Part shown: one piece after another, positions 34,256-43,181 of the stretch
How the letters are laid out: the number at the start of each line of letters is the position of its first letter
Position numbering within the stretch: the stretch's first letter is position 1
NCBI GenBank assembly: GCA_002415135.1
Contig: DIBY01000028.1
Span: forward strand, 124,001-188,000
Reading direction: 5' to 3'
From: Flavobacteriales bacterium UBA5040
Lineage (GTDB): Bacteria; Bacteroidota; Bacteroidia; Flavobacteriales; Weeksellaceae
Length of the DNA stretch: 64,000 nt
The notes under the pieces: generated by a model
Databases searched by the model: none
Told to the model about the DNA's origin: nothing
Seen by the model: the letters and a program-made list of their open reading frames with translations, nothing else
Program-made: the position numbers and the translations under genes

Positions 34256-35716
34256 TTACAAAGAGTAATTCGGTGCTTCCTGGGTAATAATCACATCATG
34301 TGGATGAGATTCTTTCAAACCACTTCCGGTGATCATCACCATTTTTCCGTCTTTCTGTAAAGTGTCGATATCTTTCGTTCCGCAATATCCCATACCTGCA
34401 CGGATTCCGCCAGTTAACTGAAAGATAACATCTTCTAATTTTCCTTTGTGCGGAACGCGACCTTCAATTCCTTCAGGAACGAATTTCTTGGCTTCACTTT
34501 GAAAATATCTTTCTTTTCCGCCACGTCTCATTGCTGAAAGTGAACCCATTCCCTGGTAGGCTTTAAATGTTCTACCCTGGAAAATAATTTCTTCACCTGG
34601 AGATTCATCAGTTCCGGCTAAAAGAGAACCAAGCATTACGGCACTTGCTCCAGAAGCCAAAGCTTTTACGATATCCCCGGAAAGTTTAATTCCACCATCG
34701 GCGATAACGGCTACATTTTTCGTTTTTGCGTATTCGAAAACATTATAGATTGCAGAAAGTTGAGGAACACCAACACCTGCAACAACTCTCGTTGTACAAA
34801 TAGAACCTGGACCAATTCCTACTTTCAGGATATTTGCGCCTGCTTCAATTAAATCTTTCGCACCTTCTGCAGTTACAATATTTCCGCCTACAATATCGAG
34901 GTCAGGAAAATTCTCACGGATCTCTGTAATTTTATCTAAAACGCCTTTTGAATGACCGTGTGCAGAATCAACGGCGATAATATCAACCCCAGCATTTACC
35001 AAAGCAGTAACTCTGTCGATGGTATCTTCGCCAATACCAACTCCAGCTCCTACAATCAGTTTTCCTTTGTTGTCTTTGTTTGCGTTCGGATATTCTAATT
35101 GATTGTCAATATCTTTAATGGTAATTAAACCAACTAATTTAAAATTTTCATCAACAATCGGAAGTTTTTCAACGCGGTGTTTCAGTAAAATTTCTTTGGC
35201 TTGTTCTAAAGTAGTTGTCTTGTCCGACGTGATCAATTTATCTTTGGTCATCAATTCTTCTACTTTCGCATCCAGGTTTTCCTGATACTTCACATCACGA
35301 TTGGTAATGATTCCAATTAAAGTATTCTCATCATCAACCACGGGTAAACCAGAAATTTTATAGTCCGCCATTAAGTCGCGGGCGTATTTTAAAGTATGAT
35401 CTTTGGTAAGGGTAACAGGATCTGAAATCATCCCATTTTCTGAACGTTTCACACGATACACTTGTGCCGCCTGCTCTTCAATAGTCATGTTTTTATGAAT
35501 GAAACCAATGCCACCAACTCTTGCCATAGCAATGGCCATTTCTGCTTCGGTTACCGTATCCATTGCTGCGGAAACGATGGGAGCATTAAGCGTAATTTTA
35601 TCGGAAAGTCGTGATTTTAAGGAAACCTGATTAGGTAAAACTTCTGAATAAGAAGGGATTAGAAGTACGTCATCGAAAGTGATGGCAGTTTCTACGATTT
35701 TGTTGTGGATAGACAT
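34256..35716 (-). CDS. guaB: Inosine-5'-monophosphate dehydrogenase
   Basis: GuaB oxidises IMP to XMP with NAD, the committed step to GMP. The 486-residue protein has a split TIM barrel with two CBS domains inserted (about 95-205), the IMP-contact segment ITEAEMAI, the catalytic loop GPGSICTTRVVAGVG (cysteine near residue 302), and the flap with MGSLSAMRRGGKERYF. Length is typical. It stands alone between two unrelated minus-strand genes. Confidence 0.97.
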   Translation of the reverse strand: MSIHNKIVETAITFDDVLLIPSYSEVLPNQVSLKSRLSDKITLNAPIVSAAMDTVTEAEMAIAMARVGGIGFIHKNMTIEEQAAQVYRVKRSENGMISDPVTLTKDHTLKYARDLMADYKISGLPVVDDENTLIGIITNRDVKYQENLDAKVEELMTKDKLITSDKTTTLEQAKEILLKHRVEKLPIVDENFKLVGLITIKDIDNQLEYPNANKDNKGKLIVGAGVGIGEDTIDRVTALVNAGVDIIAVDSAHGHSKGVLDKITEIRENFPDLDIVGGNIVTAEGAKDLIEAGANILKVGIGPGSICTTRVVAGVGVPQLSAIYNVFEYAKTKNVAVIADGGIKLSGDIVKALASGASAVMLGSLLAGTDESPGEEIIFQGRTFKAYQGMGSLSAMRRGGKERYFQSEAKKFVPEGIEGRVPHKGKLEDVIFQLTGGIRAGMGYCGTKDIDTLQKDGKMVMITGSGLKESHPHDVIITQEAPNYSL

Positions 35717-35787
35717 CTTTTACTTTCTGCGCGAAATTAAGTTATTTTAATTAAAAATAAAAGTTTATGCATTTTATTAACAAAACT

Positions 35788-38334
35788 TTAATTTGCGTTT
35801 TTCAATAAAATCCATTGTGATTTCTGAATTCTATTTCCCGCATCATCGGTTATGATGTAATAAGTCCAATAGGTTCCAGTGGCATAACTGATTCCGGTTC
35901 TGGATTTTCCATCCCAATAAGATTTGTTTTTATCGGTGTGTTCATAGACTTTAGTGCCGTATCGATCGAAAATTGCCAGTTGTAAGGTACTCATGTTTCC
36001 TAAGGCTGAATAATCCCAGACATCATTAAATCCATCATCATTTGGGGTAAAGACATTCGGCAATACCGTATCAGGATTTCCGGGTTGTTCAGGAATTTCA
36101 GTTTGAATTAACTCTACTTTTCGAATAGCGAAACAACTGTTTTGAGTTATTATTCTGGCGTAAATCTCAGTACTGTTCGTGATGAATTTGGTGAGCTGAC
36201 TGCCTGTGATCTCATTGCGATTGCCTTCTGCATCACTTTTTGTTCGGTAATATTTAATAAGGTCATTATCAGGATTAGCCACTACAGCTTCTGTTAAATC
36301 ATAAACATAACTTCTACTGTTAAAACTTTTCGGGAATATTGCATTTTTTAATTCTGCGGTAGGCGAGGAGTACACCGTAAAAGAGGCTTTAAATATTTCA
36401 TAGAATCCACTTTCTGCGGTCAATCGATAAACGATTCTGTTTTCTCCAGAAAAATCTTCATCGATGGTAACCAAAATATCTTCGTATTCTACCGTTGCCG
36501 ATCCAGAAAGCGGTTGCGTTAAAATTTGAATTGATTTTACCACTTCCTTAATTCTGGGTGGACTAAAGGCTGGACTTATTAAAAAGGAATGACAGAAACT
36601 ACCAAGATATTTCTCCGTTAGAGTATAAGGGCAGGCAATAACGTTTACTGCATCGGTTGTAAAACTAAAGCCAGTGTAAAAACAGACACATCTGTAATCT
36701 CCAGGGAGCGTCGGAATAAAAGTAGAATTGGTAGCACCCGGAATATCGACGCCATTTCTTTGCCATTGAAAACTAACGAAATCGGTATTGTTTAGATAAA
36801 GATATACGCCTTCTTCAATACAGTTTCCATTTTTAATGACAAAAGGATCATTTGAAAAAGCGGTGTAACTACTTCCAAATCCTGCATATCGGTGTCCACC
36901 TATAGCATCAACCAACAAACTTTTAGTAGAAGAAATAGTGATGTTGCCTGAGTTGGCAGGTCTGCTAAAGTAGGACCAACCGGGTTTTCCCGGCATAGGC
37001 GAAAGATCGTTCACCGTTGTCCCGTTATAAGTGACGTTGGCATTATTCTCAGTCTTGACCGTAATTTTATTGTCCATCGTTACCACTCCGATTTTATCAA
37101 CACTTGGAATTTGGATGGTGTTCGCCAATTTCTGTCTTGGATCTGATAAATAATTTTTGTCGAGCGGATAAGAAAACAACATTCCACTTGAAACATCGGT
37201 GAAATCTGGCGACGGACCTCTAACCAGCATATTAAATCCTCCGATCAACTGGTAAAAGTAAATAGGTTCCGAAGATCGAACAAACATACCAGCGTTTGGG
37301 ATGGTCATACTATCGGAATTGGTGAAGCTTGGCTGAGAATCGGGTATCCATTTATCGCTTACATTAGGGGTTGGCGCAATAAAGTGTTGCCCTTTGTTTA
37401 AAATAATATACGGCGTTGTTTCCTCGTTAAAATAAATTTTGGTATTATCTTTCGTAGCGACGATCAATGGTTTCTCCATTCCTGCTACGGTCTTTGTCAT
37501 TCCGTTGGCAACGAAGTATTCTTTACCTATTTTAGAAGTTGGCACCGTTTGATCGAAATTCATATTCCCGCCGGGTTCACCAATATTTTGGCTCACAAAA
37601 TTTCCATTGATCACGACGATGGGTTCATCAGAAGTTATTTTTGCCCCGATTAAATTCGGATCATTGTCATCTAAAATTCCACTCGGATTATTGGCTTTTT
37701 TATCGGCCGCCACAATGAACGATTCTCCTTTATTTAAAACAAAATTTAATTCGTCGTCGGTACTTCCATCAGAAAAAATAATTCTGGGATCGTATTCAGA
37801 AAAGCGAACATGGGTATTGTCTTTGGTAGCCATTACCGAGGCCACGTAATTTTTGTCGTCAGGATTTCTGCCGTAAAGAATATTCTGATCCATGACGGTA
37901 TAAAATTCTTTTCCTAAGGCAGATTTCCCTTTAGATCCGAAAGCTTCAGTAATAGAAGGATTGGTAAGAAGTGGACCTTTGGCAACTCTTAAACTTGCAT
38001 AAAAACTTTTTTCGCCGGTGATATGAATCCCGCTTGGAATCGGTTTCATCACACGCCGGTCAGTAGCTGCGTAAATCATGGAACTGTCGTCTAGTTGAAA
38101 AACAGCGGGCGAAGAACTGCTGATGGTTAATGTTTTTAACAAAACATTATTGTTATAGACCTTTACGGTAAAAGGAGCTGTTTTTTCGGTGGAGAGATAA
38201 AAGTAAATTTCAGAAATCTGATATCCGTTTCCAGTGCGGTAAATCGGCGGAAACCAATGTTCTAAGTCTAACTGGGCTTTAGCGCTTACACTGAAGAAAA
38301 TTAGAAGTGTTAAAAATATCTTAGAAAATTTCAT
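35788..38334 (-). CDS. T9SS type B surface protein with IgGFc-binding-like N-terminal domain
   Basis: This 848-residue secreted protein has a signal peptide ending AKAQ, an N-terminal beta domain starting LDLEHWFPP that resembles the IgGFc-binding N-terminal family, repeated VATKDNTKIYF-type strands, an Ig-like segment near 505-560, and a gliding-motility C-terminal (CHU_C, type B sorting) domain: LPNVFTPNDDGFNDVWDYS ... FDRYGTKVY ... WDGKSRTG. It should be exported by the T9SS and retained on or released from the cell surface. It is a distant paralog of the two proteins at 55794 and 59434. Adhesion is likely but unproven. Confidence 0.85.
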   Translation of the reverse strand: MKFSKIFLTLLIFFSVSAKAQLDLEHWFPPIYRTGNGYQISEIYFYLSTEKTAPFTVKVYNNNVLLKTLTISSSSPAVFQLDDSSMIYAATDRRVMKPIPSGIHITGEKSFYASLRVAKGPLLTNPSITEAFGSKGKSALGKEFYTVMDQNILYGRNPDDKNYVASVMATKDNTHVRFSEYDPRIIFSDGSTDDELNFVLNKGESFIVAADKKANNPSGILDDNDPNLIGAKITSDEPIVVINGNFVSQNIGEPGGNMNFDQTVPTSKIGKEYFVANGMTKTVAGMEKPLIVATKDNTKIYFNEETTPYIILNKGQHFIAPTPNVSDKWIPDSQPSFTNSDSMTIPNAGMFVRSSEPIYFYQLIGGFNMLVRGPSPDFTDVSSGMLFSYPLDKNYLSDPRQKLANTIQIPSVDKIGVVTMDNKITVKTENNANVTYNGTTVNDLSPMPGKPGWSYFSRPANSGNITISSTKSLLVDAIGGHRYAGFGSSYTAFSNDPFVIKNGNCIEEGVYLYLNNTDFVSFQWQRNGVDIPGATNSTFIPTLPGDYRCVCFYTGFSFTTDAVNVIACPYTLTEKYLGSFCHSFLISPAFSPPRIKEVVKSIQILTQPLSGSATVEYEDILVTIDEDFSGENRIVYRLTAESGFYEIFKASFTVYSSPTAELKNAIFPKSFNSRSYVYDLTEAVVANPDNDLIKYYRTKSDAEGNRNEITGSQLTKFITNSTEIYARIITQNSCFAIRKVELIQTEIPEQPGNPDTVLPNVFTPNDDGFNDVWDYSALGNMSTLQLAIFDRYGTKVYEHTDKNKSYWDGKSRTGISYATGTYWTYYIITDDAGNRIQKSQWILLKNAN

Positions 38335-38383
38335 TGCCTAAATTTAATTAAAAAAAAAGCAATGATTTAGTTACTAATGTTAA

Positions 38384-38908
38384 TTATTTCAACACTTTAT
38401 TGCGAAGGTCATTTTTTTCTGAATAATTGATCAGTCTGGAAATATCGTCTGCAGTGAATTTACCGGAAACATCAACCAAAACCAACTCACTTCCCGAAGC
38501 GATAGTGATCATTAGTTTTTTAATTTCGTCGCCTTTTTGTTTCGCTTGAAAATTGATCGTTTCCTTTTCCTTTCTCACCGTCATCCATTCTTCAAAATTA
38601 TCTTTCTTTAAATATTTGCTAAAATCTGCTAGCATTGCAGCATTCCCATTTTCGATGGTCATGACCTTTACATCAGAAACTTTGGAAATCATATTGATCA
38701 GTTCTTCACTTTCACCTTCGTCGCGCAAGGATTTTTGTACAATGGGTTTTGCCAAAAACATCGGTACATTGATACTTGTAAATTGAGCGCCTCCATAATT
38801 ATAAGAAGGATTATCAAAAAAGCTCATGTTGGGTTTCTGAGAAACGATGCACGACTGTAGCGATAATACAATAAGTGCAAGGGCTATAATAGCAAATGAT
38901 TTTTTCAT
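38384..38908 (-). CDS. DUF4252 lipoprotein
   Basis: This 174-residue protein has a lipobox (LSLQSC) and a DUF4252-like domain, with residues about 45-170 including the VKVMTIENGNAAMLADF and the final LISRLINYSEK-type segment. It is the last gene of a four-gene operon with sigma factor, anti-sigma-like protein and the DUF4252/adhesin-head gene, four bases downstream of the latter. Family function unknown; the operon suggests an envelope stress or surface role. Confidence 0.78.
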   Translation of the reverse strand: MKKSFAIIALALIVLSLQSCIVSQKPNMSFFDNPSYNYGGAQFTSINVPMFLAKPIVQKSLRDEGESEELINMISKVSDVKVMTIENGNAAMLADFSKYLKKDNFEEWMTVRKEKETINFQAKQKGDEIKKLMITIASGSELVLVDVSGKFTADDISRLINYSEKNDLRNKVLK

Positions 38909-38912
38909 GGTG

Positions 38913-40178
38913 TTAGTTTAAAGGTTTAACGCTTCCGCCGCTTGATGATTTCCCACTCGCCACGATATTTTTGGGATTTCCTTTGTATCGAATAGAAGCG
39001 CCAGAAGTTGCCGAAGCAGTTAAACTTTCGGTCGCATTAATTTTAAGCATTGAACCTGATGATGCACTTGCTGTTCCCATTTTAGAAAGTAGATCTTGTG
39101 CATTGCAAGACGCCGCACTGGAAAGAGAGAACACCGTATTGTCAGCAGTTCCGACGACCGTTGAAGAGGAGCCGCTGCTTCCTGTCAGTGCGAATTTTTT
39201 AGTTTGTACATTCAACCTCATCGAAGAGCCGGAACCGATATCTATGCTTGTGTTATTTCTGATATTCAGATCTGCATTCAGATCTGCTCCTGAGGAAACT
39301 TCAGCTGCGAAATCACTCTCATTAATGGTATTGATTGTGGTCAGTAAAGATCCAGAACTTACCCGTACTGAAGAAAGTCTCGGCGCTTCAATCGTTACCA
39401 ATAATTTTTTGAAATTCAGTTTCCGGTTATTTTTGTTTTTAATTCCAATCACCAGGATTCCGTTTTCAATTTCTGTGGAAACGTATTCCTGTAAATTAGG
39501 ATCAGTTTCTACGATAACAGACTGGTTATTGCCTTGGGTGAAATTAACTTTGATTCCGCTCGATACAGAAACTCCCGTAAATTTTCCTACATTTCGAACT
39601 TGAGTAATTCCATTAGAGTCAATATTTTCTGTGTTGACAGAACTTTTTGTCGCTGATTTTTCTGCTTCATTGATGAGGTTGTTCACATCATCCATGGAGA
39701 TTTTTCCGTCGAGCATCATTAGCAAAGTATTTCCGTCTGCGTTAATGCTTAGTAAAAGATTGTCTAAGATTCCATTAGTGGCATCTGATGACAAGAATTT
39801 TATTTTATTGTCTTTGCTGTGAACCGTGATCAGCTCTTCATATTTCATGCTTTTAATGGAGCTCGCAATATCGCTTTGTAATTTTTTAAATTGAAGATAA
39901 GGTCTGGCATCTTCGGCTACTTTTGAATACTGTGGTTTTTCAATAATTAAAATTTTCAAACTATTGATTTTACTCAATAAAGGTTTAATCTGAGCCAGTT
40001 CATCATCAGCAATGTTCAACTTGTTCAACATACTAAACATTGGTTTGCTGATTTTAATAGAAGTCACCCCATCGGTTTCCTGGTATTGCTCAAAAAGCTG
40101 ATCCAATTTATCTTTCTGCGCATTTATTTGAAAGAAATGAGAGAAGAAAAGGGCGAATATGATAAGTAATTTTTGCAT
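38913..40178 (-). CDS. DUF4252 protein fused to DUF2807 (GIN-type adhesin head) domain
   Basis: This 421-residue protein has a signal peptide ending INAQ. Residues about 25-175 form a DUF4252-like domain similar to its neighbour. Residues about 195-410 form the parallel beta-solenoid of DUF2807 (RNVGKFTGVSVSSGIKVNFTQ, LVTIEAPRLSSVRVSSGS), an autotransporter-adhesin-head-like fold common in Bacteroidota. Near the end it is rich in Ser and Gly (ASCNAQDLLSKMGTASASSGS). The link of a DUF4252 domain to a solenoid in one chain is notable. It is third in the sigma operon. Confidence 0.75.
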   Translation of the reverse strand: MQKLLIIFALFFSHFFQINAQKDKLDQLFEQYQETDGVTSIKISKPMFSMLNKLNIADDELAQIKPLLSKINSLKILIIEKPQYSKVAEDARPYLQFKKLQSDIASSIKSMKYEELITVHSKDNKIKFLSSDATNGILDNLLLSINADGNTLLMMLDGKISMDDVNNLINEAEKSATKSSVNTENIDSNGITQVRNVGKFTGVSVSSGIKVNFTQGNNQSVIVETDPNLQEYVSTEIENGILVIGIKNKNNRKLNFKKLLVTIEAPRLSSVRVSSGSLLTTINTINESDFAAEVSSGADLNADLNIRNNTSIDIGSGSSMRLNVQTKKFALTGSSGSSSTVVGTADNTVFSLSSAASCNAQDLLSKMGTASASSGSMLKINATESLTASATSGASIRYKGNPKNIVASGKSSSGGSVKPLN

Positions 40179-40192
40179 GATATTATTTTTTA

Positions 40193-40855
40193 TTAATCAT
40201 TAGTAAAGGAATTGAGGACCTCAGTTTGAGCCACCGTTTTAGATACATTTTCGGACAGGATTCGGAAGGAGTACTTCGTCAAGTCAATCGCTTCCTGTTC
40301 GTTTTCTATTTTTTGTCCGTTGATGATCACGTAACTGGATTCATAATCGGAAGTTTCTACTTTTTCTTTTTCTTTTAATTTTTTCGGTGCAGAAACTTCG
40401 GCATATCGCTGTCTCGCGTTTCTATTGATGCGACCTCTTTTCGGAATAATCTGTTCTATAATATCGACTTCTTTTTGGTCTACGGCAGAAGTGGAGTCTG
40501 AACGTACTTTAACAGGGTCGATTTTTAGGGTATCAGAAACAATATTGGTCGCAATGTTTGTGTTTTGGTCGAGACTGTCGTATACTATTTCATTAATTAC
40601 AAAATTATCTTGCTCTTTTCCTGTACTTTCTGTTTCATAATTGAAGAAAAGGCCAATTGATATGAGTAGAATTACGCTAGCCGCCATCCAGAAGGTTTTC
40701 GGAAAAGTACCGCCTTTTGTTTTTGGAGCTAAAGGAATTATTTTCTCTTCCTGTTTTGTTTTTTCCAGGAAATCTTCAAAATCCCAATTCATTTTCTCTT
40801 CTTTGAGATCTTGGGTGATTTCCTTGTATTTATCTTGTGCTTGATCTTTTTTCAT
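40193..40855 (-). CDS. Single-pass membrane protein, putative anti-sigma factor
   Basis: This 220-residue protein has a charged N-terminal part of about 53 residues rich in Glu and Lys, one hydrophobic helix at about 55-71, and a periplasmic tail of about 148 residues. It follows the ECF sigma gene by 11 bases, the typical place for an anti-sigma factor. It lacks an obvious zinc-binding HxxxCxxC motif, so it would be a non-ZAS type. The role is inferred from context only. Confidence 0.6.
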   Translation of the reverse strand: MKKDQAQDKYKEITQDLKEEKMNWDFEDFLEKTKQEEKIIPLAPKTKGGTFPKTFWMAASVILLISIGLFFNYETESTGKEQDNFVINEIVYDSLDQNTNIATNIVSDTLKIDPVKVRSDSTSAVDQKEVDIIEQIIPKRGRINRNARQRYAEVSAPKKLKEKEKVETSDYESSYVIINGQKIENEQEAIDLTKYSFRILSENVSKTVAQTEVLNSFTND

Positions 40856-40866
40856 TGTAATAATTG

Positions 40867-41379
40867 TTATAAACTTTCAATCATTCTATTTTCGAAATCC
40901 ATCAGTTTCAGGATCTGCTCTTTCACTTTTTGTCTTGCCCGCATTAGATTTACTCTTACTGCATTTTGCTCCATTTCCAGAATGTCAGAAATTTCTGCGA
41001 CATCAAAATCTTCTACATCTTTTAAATGGATCACGGCTTTCTGTTTTTCCGGAAGTTGATTAATAAAACCAATGATCTGTTCCTTCATATTATTCGATTC
41101 CACTTCATGAATCTCACTTCTATGTTTTTGAAAATCTGCAAAACCCATTTTCACATCTTCGTGTTTTAATCGATTCAGACATTCATTTTTCACCGACTTC
41201 ATAGCGTATGATTTCAGGTTTCCAAATCCGGCGAGATCTTCTTTTTTCTGCCAGAATTTCATCATCAGATCTTGTACAACATCTTCGGCTTCATCGCTGC
41301 TGATCACGAATCTTTTTGCAAAACGATACATCTCATCCTTGAGACAGAATACCGTATTTTTAAAGATTTCGTGAGTCAT
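40867..41379 (-). CDS. ECF sigma factor
   Basis: This 170-residue RNA polymerase sigma-70 family protein has region 2 with SDEAEDVVQDLMMKFWQKK (about 28-46) and region 4 with QLPEKQKAVIHLKDVEDFDVAEISDILEMEQNAVRVNLMRARQKVKEQ (about 110-155), the helix-turn-helix for the -35 element. It opens a four-gene operon with an anti-sigma-like gene and two DUF4252 genes. It probably controls its own operon and envelope genes. The promoter was not identified. Confidence 0.9.
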   Translation of the reverse strand: MTHEIFKNTVFCLKDEMYRFAKRFVISSDEAEDVVQDLMMKFWQKKEDLAGFGNLKSYAMKSVKNECLNRLKHEDVKMGFADFQKHRSEIHEVESNNMKEQIIGFINQLPEKQKAVIHLKDVEDFDVAEISDILEMEQNAVRVNLMRARQKVKEQILKLMDFENRMIESL

Positions 41380-41500
41380 TGTTTTGTTTCTAATAGTAAG
41401 ACAACTAATTTCCGAATTATATTACATCAAAATAAAAAAAACTTCAAAATAGTTTTTGAAGTTCAGTTTTAGAGCAATTTTTCGAATGATAATTTTTATT

Positions 41501-41591
41501 TGGGCAGCTTAATCCGCCTTCCACTCCCGCTTTTTTTGCTCCACTTCGTTTTGCAAAAAAGAGCTCCGTTCAAGTCGGGCTGCAGTTCAGG
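41501..41591. repeat. Structured GC-richer intergenic element
   Basis: This 91-base segment in an AT-rich gap contains TTTTTTGC (41532-41539) pairing with GCAAAAAA (41553-41560), and outer GCAGC / GCTGC pieces (41505-41509 and 41578-41583). Composition contrasts with flanking sequence. It resembles noncoding repeat families seen in many flavobacteria, from memory. The rest of the 263-base gap 41380-41642 shows nothing else. Confidence 0.45.
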
Positions 41592-41642
41592 TTTCATATA
41601 AAAGTCTGGCACAAAATAAAATTATATTATTTCATCAAATCA

Positions 41643-41999
41643 TCAATAAGATTGAATCAATACTTCAGTAGGAATTTTCATAATCGAGTGCAGGTTCCTG
41701 ATCATTTCCAAAGAAAGTTTTCTTTTTTTATTGAGAATCTCGCTCGCTCGACTTTTCAGACCAATCACTTTTGCGAGATCATTTTGAGAATAATCCATTT
41801 GTTCCATTCGGAATTTTATGGCTTCAATAGGATCAGGTAAATCAATAGGAAAATAATCATCTTCATATTTTTCAATAAGAATTCCCAAAACTTCCAATTC
41901 ATCGCCTTCTTTCGTTCCTATTTTTGCATCAAAAATGAGTTCAAGTCTTTCTAATGCCTGATCGTAATCCTGTTTTGTTTTTATAGGTGTAATTTCCAT
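41643..41999 (-). CDS. higA: HigA-type antitoxin (helix-turn-helix)
   Basis: This 118-residue protein neutralises HigB and probably represses the operon. Residues about 60-110 form an HTH (RMEQMDYSQNDLAKVIGLKSRASEILNKKRKLS). ATG 41999 is preferred, five bases after the toxin stop; a TTG at 42008 overlaps it. The N-terminal MEITPIKTKQDYDQALERLE is typical of HigA in HigBA systems where the toxin precedes the antitoxin. Identification is firm, activity unproven. Confidence 0.87.
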   Translation of the reverse strand: MEITPIKTKQDYDQALERLELIFDAKIGTKEGDELEVLGILIEKYEDDYFPIDLPDPIEAIKFRMEQMDYSQNDLAKVIGLKSRASEILNKKRKLSLEMIRNLHSIMKIPTEVLIQSY

Positions 42000-42004
42000 T
42001 TTCT

Positions 42005-42298
42005 TCAAATTTTATTGGCGTCAATTTTATCATATTCAGCATGAGTTCCAATAAATCTTATCCAGATCATTTGGTAATCATAATTCACTTTCACAACCAA
42101 CCGATAATGATTTCCTTTAATATTAAATACCATTCTTTGGTCATTTAAAATACCAGCACTGGGATATTCAGTCTTAATTTCATTAGAGTTTTTCCAATCT
42201 GCAATACTTACTTCTTTAAACCAAGATTTAAGCTGTTGTTCACAATCACTGTGTTTTTGCCAAAATTCCCGAAGAATCTTCTTTGCTATTATTCTCAA
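42005..42298 (-). CDS. higB: HigB-type toxin, mRNA interferase
   Basis: This toxin cuts mRNA on the ribosome. A TTG start at 42298 gives 97 residues beginning RIIAKKILREFWQKHSDCEQQ after the initiator, the classic HigB N-terminus. The longer reading from 42337 would start inside a palindrome and upstream of the -7 element (42316-42323), so it is rejected. The basic motif WKNSNEIKTEYPSAGIL and NYDYQMIWIRFIGTHAEYDKI follow the family. Toxin-first order and coupling with higA are as in standard higBA modules. Confidence 0.87.
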   Translation of the reverse strand: MRIIAKKILREFWQKHSDCEQQLKSWFKEVSIADWKNSNEIKTEYPSAGILNDQRMVFNIKGNHYRLVVKVNYDYQMIWIRFIGTHAEYDKIDANKI

Positions 42299-42315
42299 AG
42301 CCAAATATTTTGACA

Positions 42316-42323
42316 CAAATATA
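42316..42323 (-). promoter_or_regulatory. Putative -7 element of higBA
   Basis: The minus strand reads TATATTTG, fitting TAnnTTTG, 18 bases before the TTG start. Confidence 0.5.
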
Positions 42324-42330
42324 TGAAAAA

Positions 42331-42345
42331 TTCCCAAATTGGGAA
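42331..42345. promoter_or_regulatory. Putative HigA operator
   Basis: TTCCCAAATTGGGAA is a perfect seven-base inverted repeat around one base. It sits just upstream of the -7 element of higBA, where HigA binding would block transcription. Confidence 0.55.
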
Positions 42346-42416
42346 AAATGAATTATAACTATTAAAAAAAACTTCGAAGTAATTTGAAGTTTAAATCTAT
42401 TTATAAAAGAATGAAA

Positions 42417-42830
42417 TTACAAATCCGTCACTTTCTTATCAATCTTATAAACCGTTCCTCGAAAAGTTGCGACCAAAATTTTATGCTGATTCGTAATTGA
42501 AATATCGTAAACTCCGGTTTTTCGGGTGTCGGAAATCAGAATACTTTCCGCAGTTAAAGTGTCACCCAATCGAATAGCTTTCGTAAAATTCATAGAACAA
42601 TGCAGGGCAACTGAAGCTTCATTCGTATTATTACTCGAAAACGCCAAAGCCGAATCGGCGAGCGAAAACGTAACGCCACCATGAACTGTCCTCAATCCGT
42701 TCATCATTTCCTGTTTTACTGGCATTTCAACCAGGCAGTATTTTTCGCGAACTTCAATGAGTTGTATTCCCATCCATTGTGAGAAGTGATCCTGATTGAG
42801 CATGTATTGAGCGAGTTCGTGTGGAGACAT
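42417..42830 (-). CDS. paaI: Hotdog-fold thioesterase PaaI
   Basis: PaaI removes CoA from hydroxyphenylacetyl-CoA and similar dead-end intermediates. The 137-residue protein shows the hotdog signature VHGGVTFSLADSALAFSSN with the catalytic-region Asp near residue 60. The length fits. It is the downstream end of the paa cluster here, with a small membrane protein gene between it and paaH. Confidence 0.88.
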   Translation of the reverse strand: MSPHELAQYMLNQDHFSQWMGIQLIEVREKYCLVEMPVKQEMMNGLRTVHGGVTFSLADSALAFSSNNTNEASVALHCSMNFTKAIRLGDTLTAESILISDTRKTGVYDISITNQHKILVATFRGTVYKIDKKVTDL

Positions 42831-42876
42831 AATTTAGATGCTGTTGAGTTAATTTGAATGAAGTGACTAGTAAAAT

Positions 42877-43140
42877 TTATTTCAAATTACGGGCTTTGAC
42901 TTCCTTCTCTAAAAGAGTTACCTGAAAATACAAAGGCATCGTGATGACAGGCAACATAAAAACAGGGATAAAGCTGGCAATTGATATAGCACTGAAACCC
43001 TTGTTAAAAAAAATATAGACGAGTAGGATGATCAGTATAACACAGACCACATACATTCCAATTAAAATTCCTTTAAACAGATCCCGTCTTTTAATTAATT
43101 TTTCATCTGATAATTCAGAAAGATTATTTTTATTTTCCAT
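42877..43140 (-). CDS. Small two-helix membrane protein
   Basis: This 87-residue protein has a charged N-terminus (NNLSELSDEKLIKRRDLFKG) and two hydrophobic helices at about 25-45 and 53-72, then a charged tail. No motif was recognised. It sits inside the paa cluster on the same strand, 41 bases from paaH and 46 bases from paaI, but no link to phenylacetate is evident. Confidence 0.6.
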   Translation of the reverse strand: MENKNNLSELSDEKLIKRRDLFKGILIGMYVVCVILIILLVYIFFNKGFSAISIASFIPVFMLPVITMPLYFQVTLLEKEVKARNLK

Positions 43141-43181
43141 GGGGTTAATTTTAATTATCTGATTGACAAGCCTGTACGAAC

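Noticed and set aside
38971..39603. 210-codon plus-strand ORF over the DUF4252/DUF2807 gene
   Set aside because: Antisense to a gene with clear domains and operon context; it reflects biased codon use of Ser/Gly repeats.
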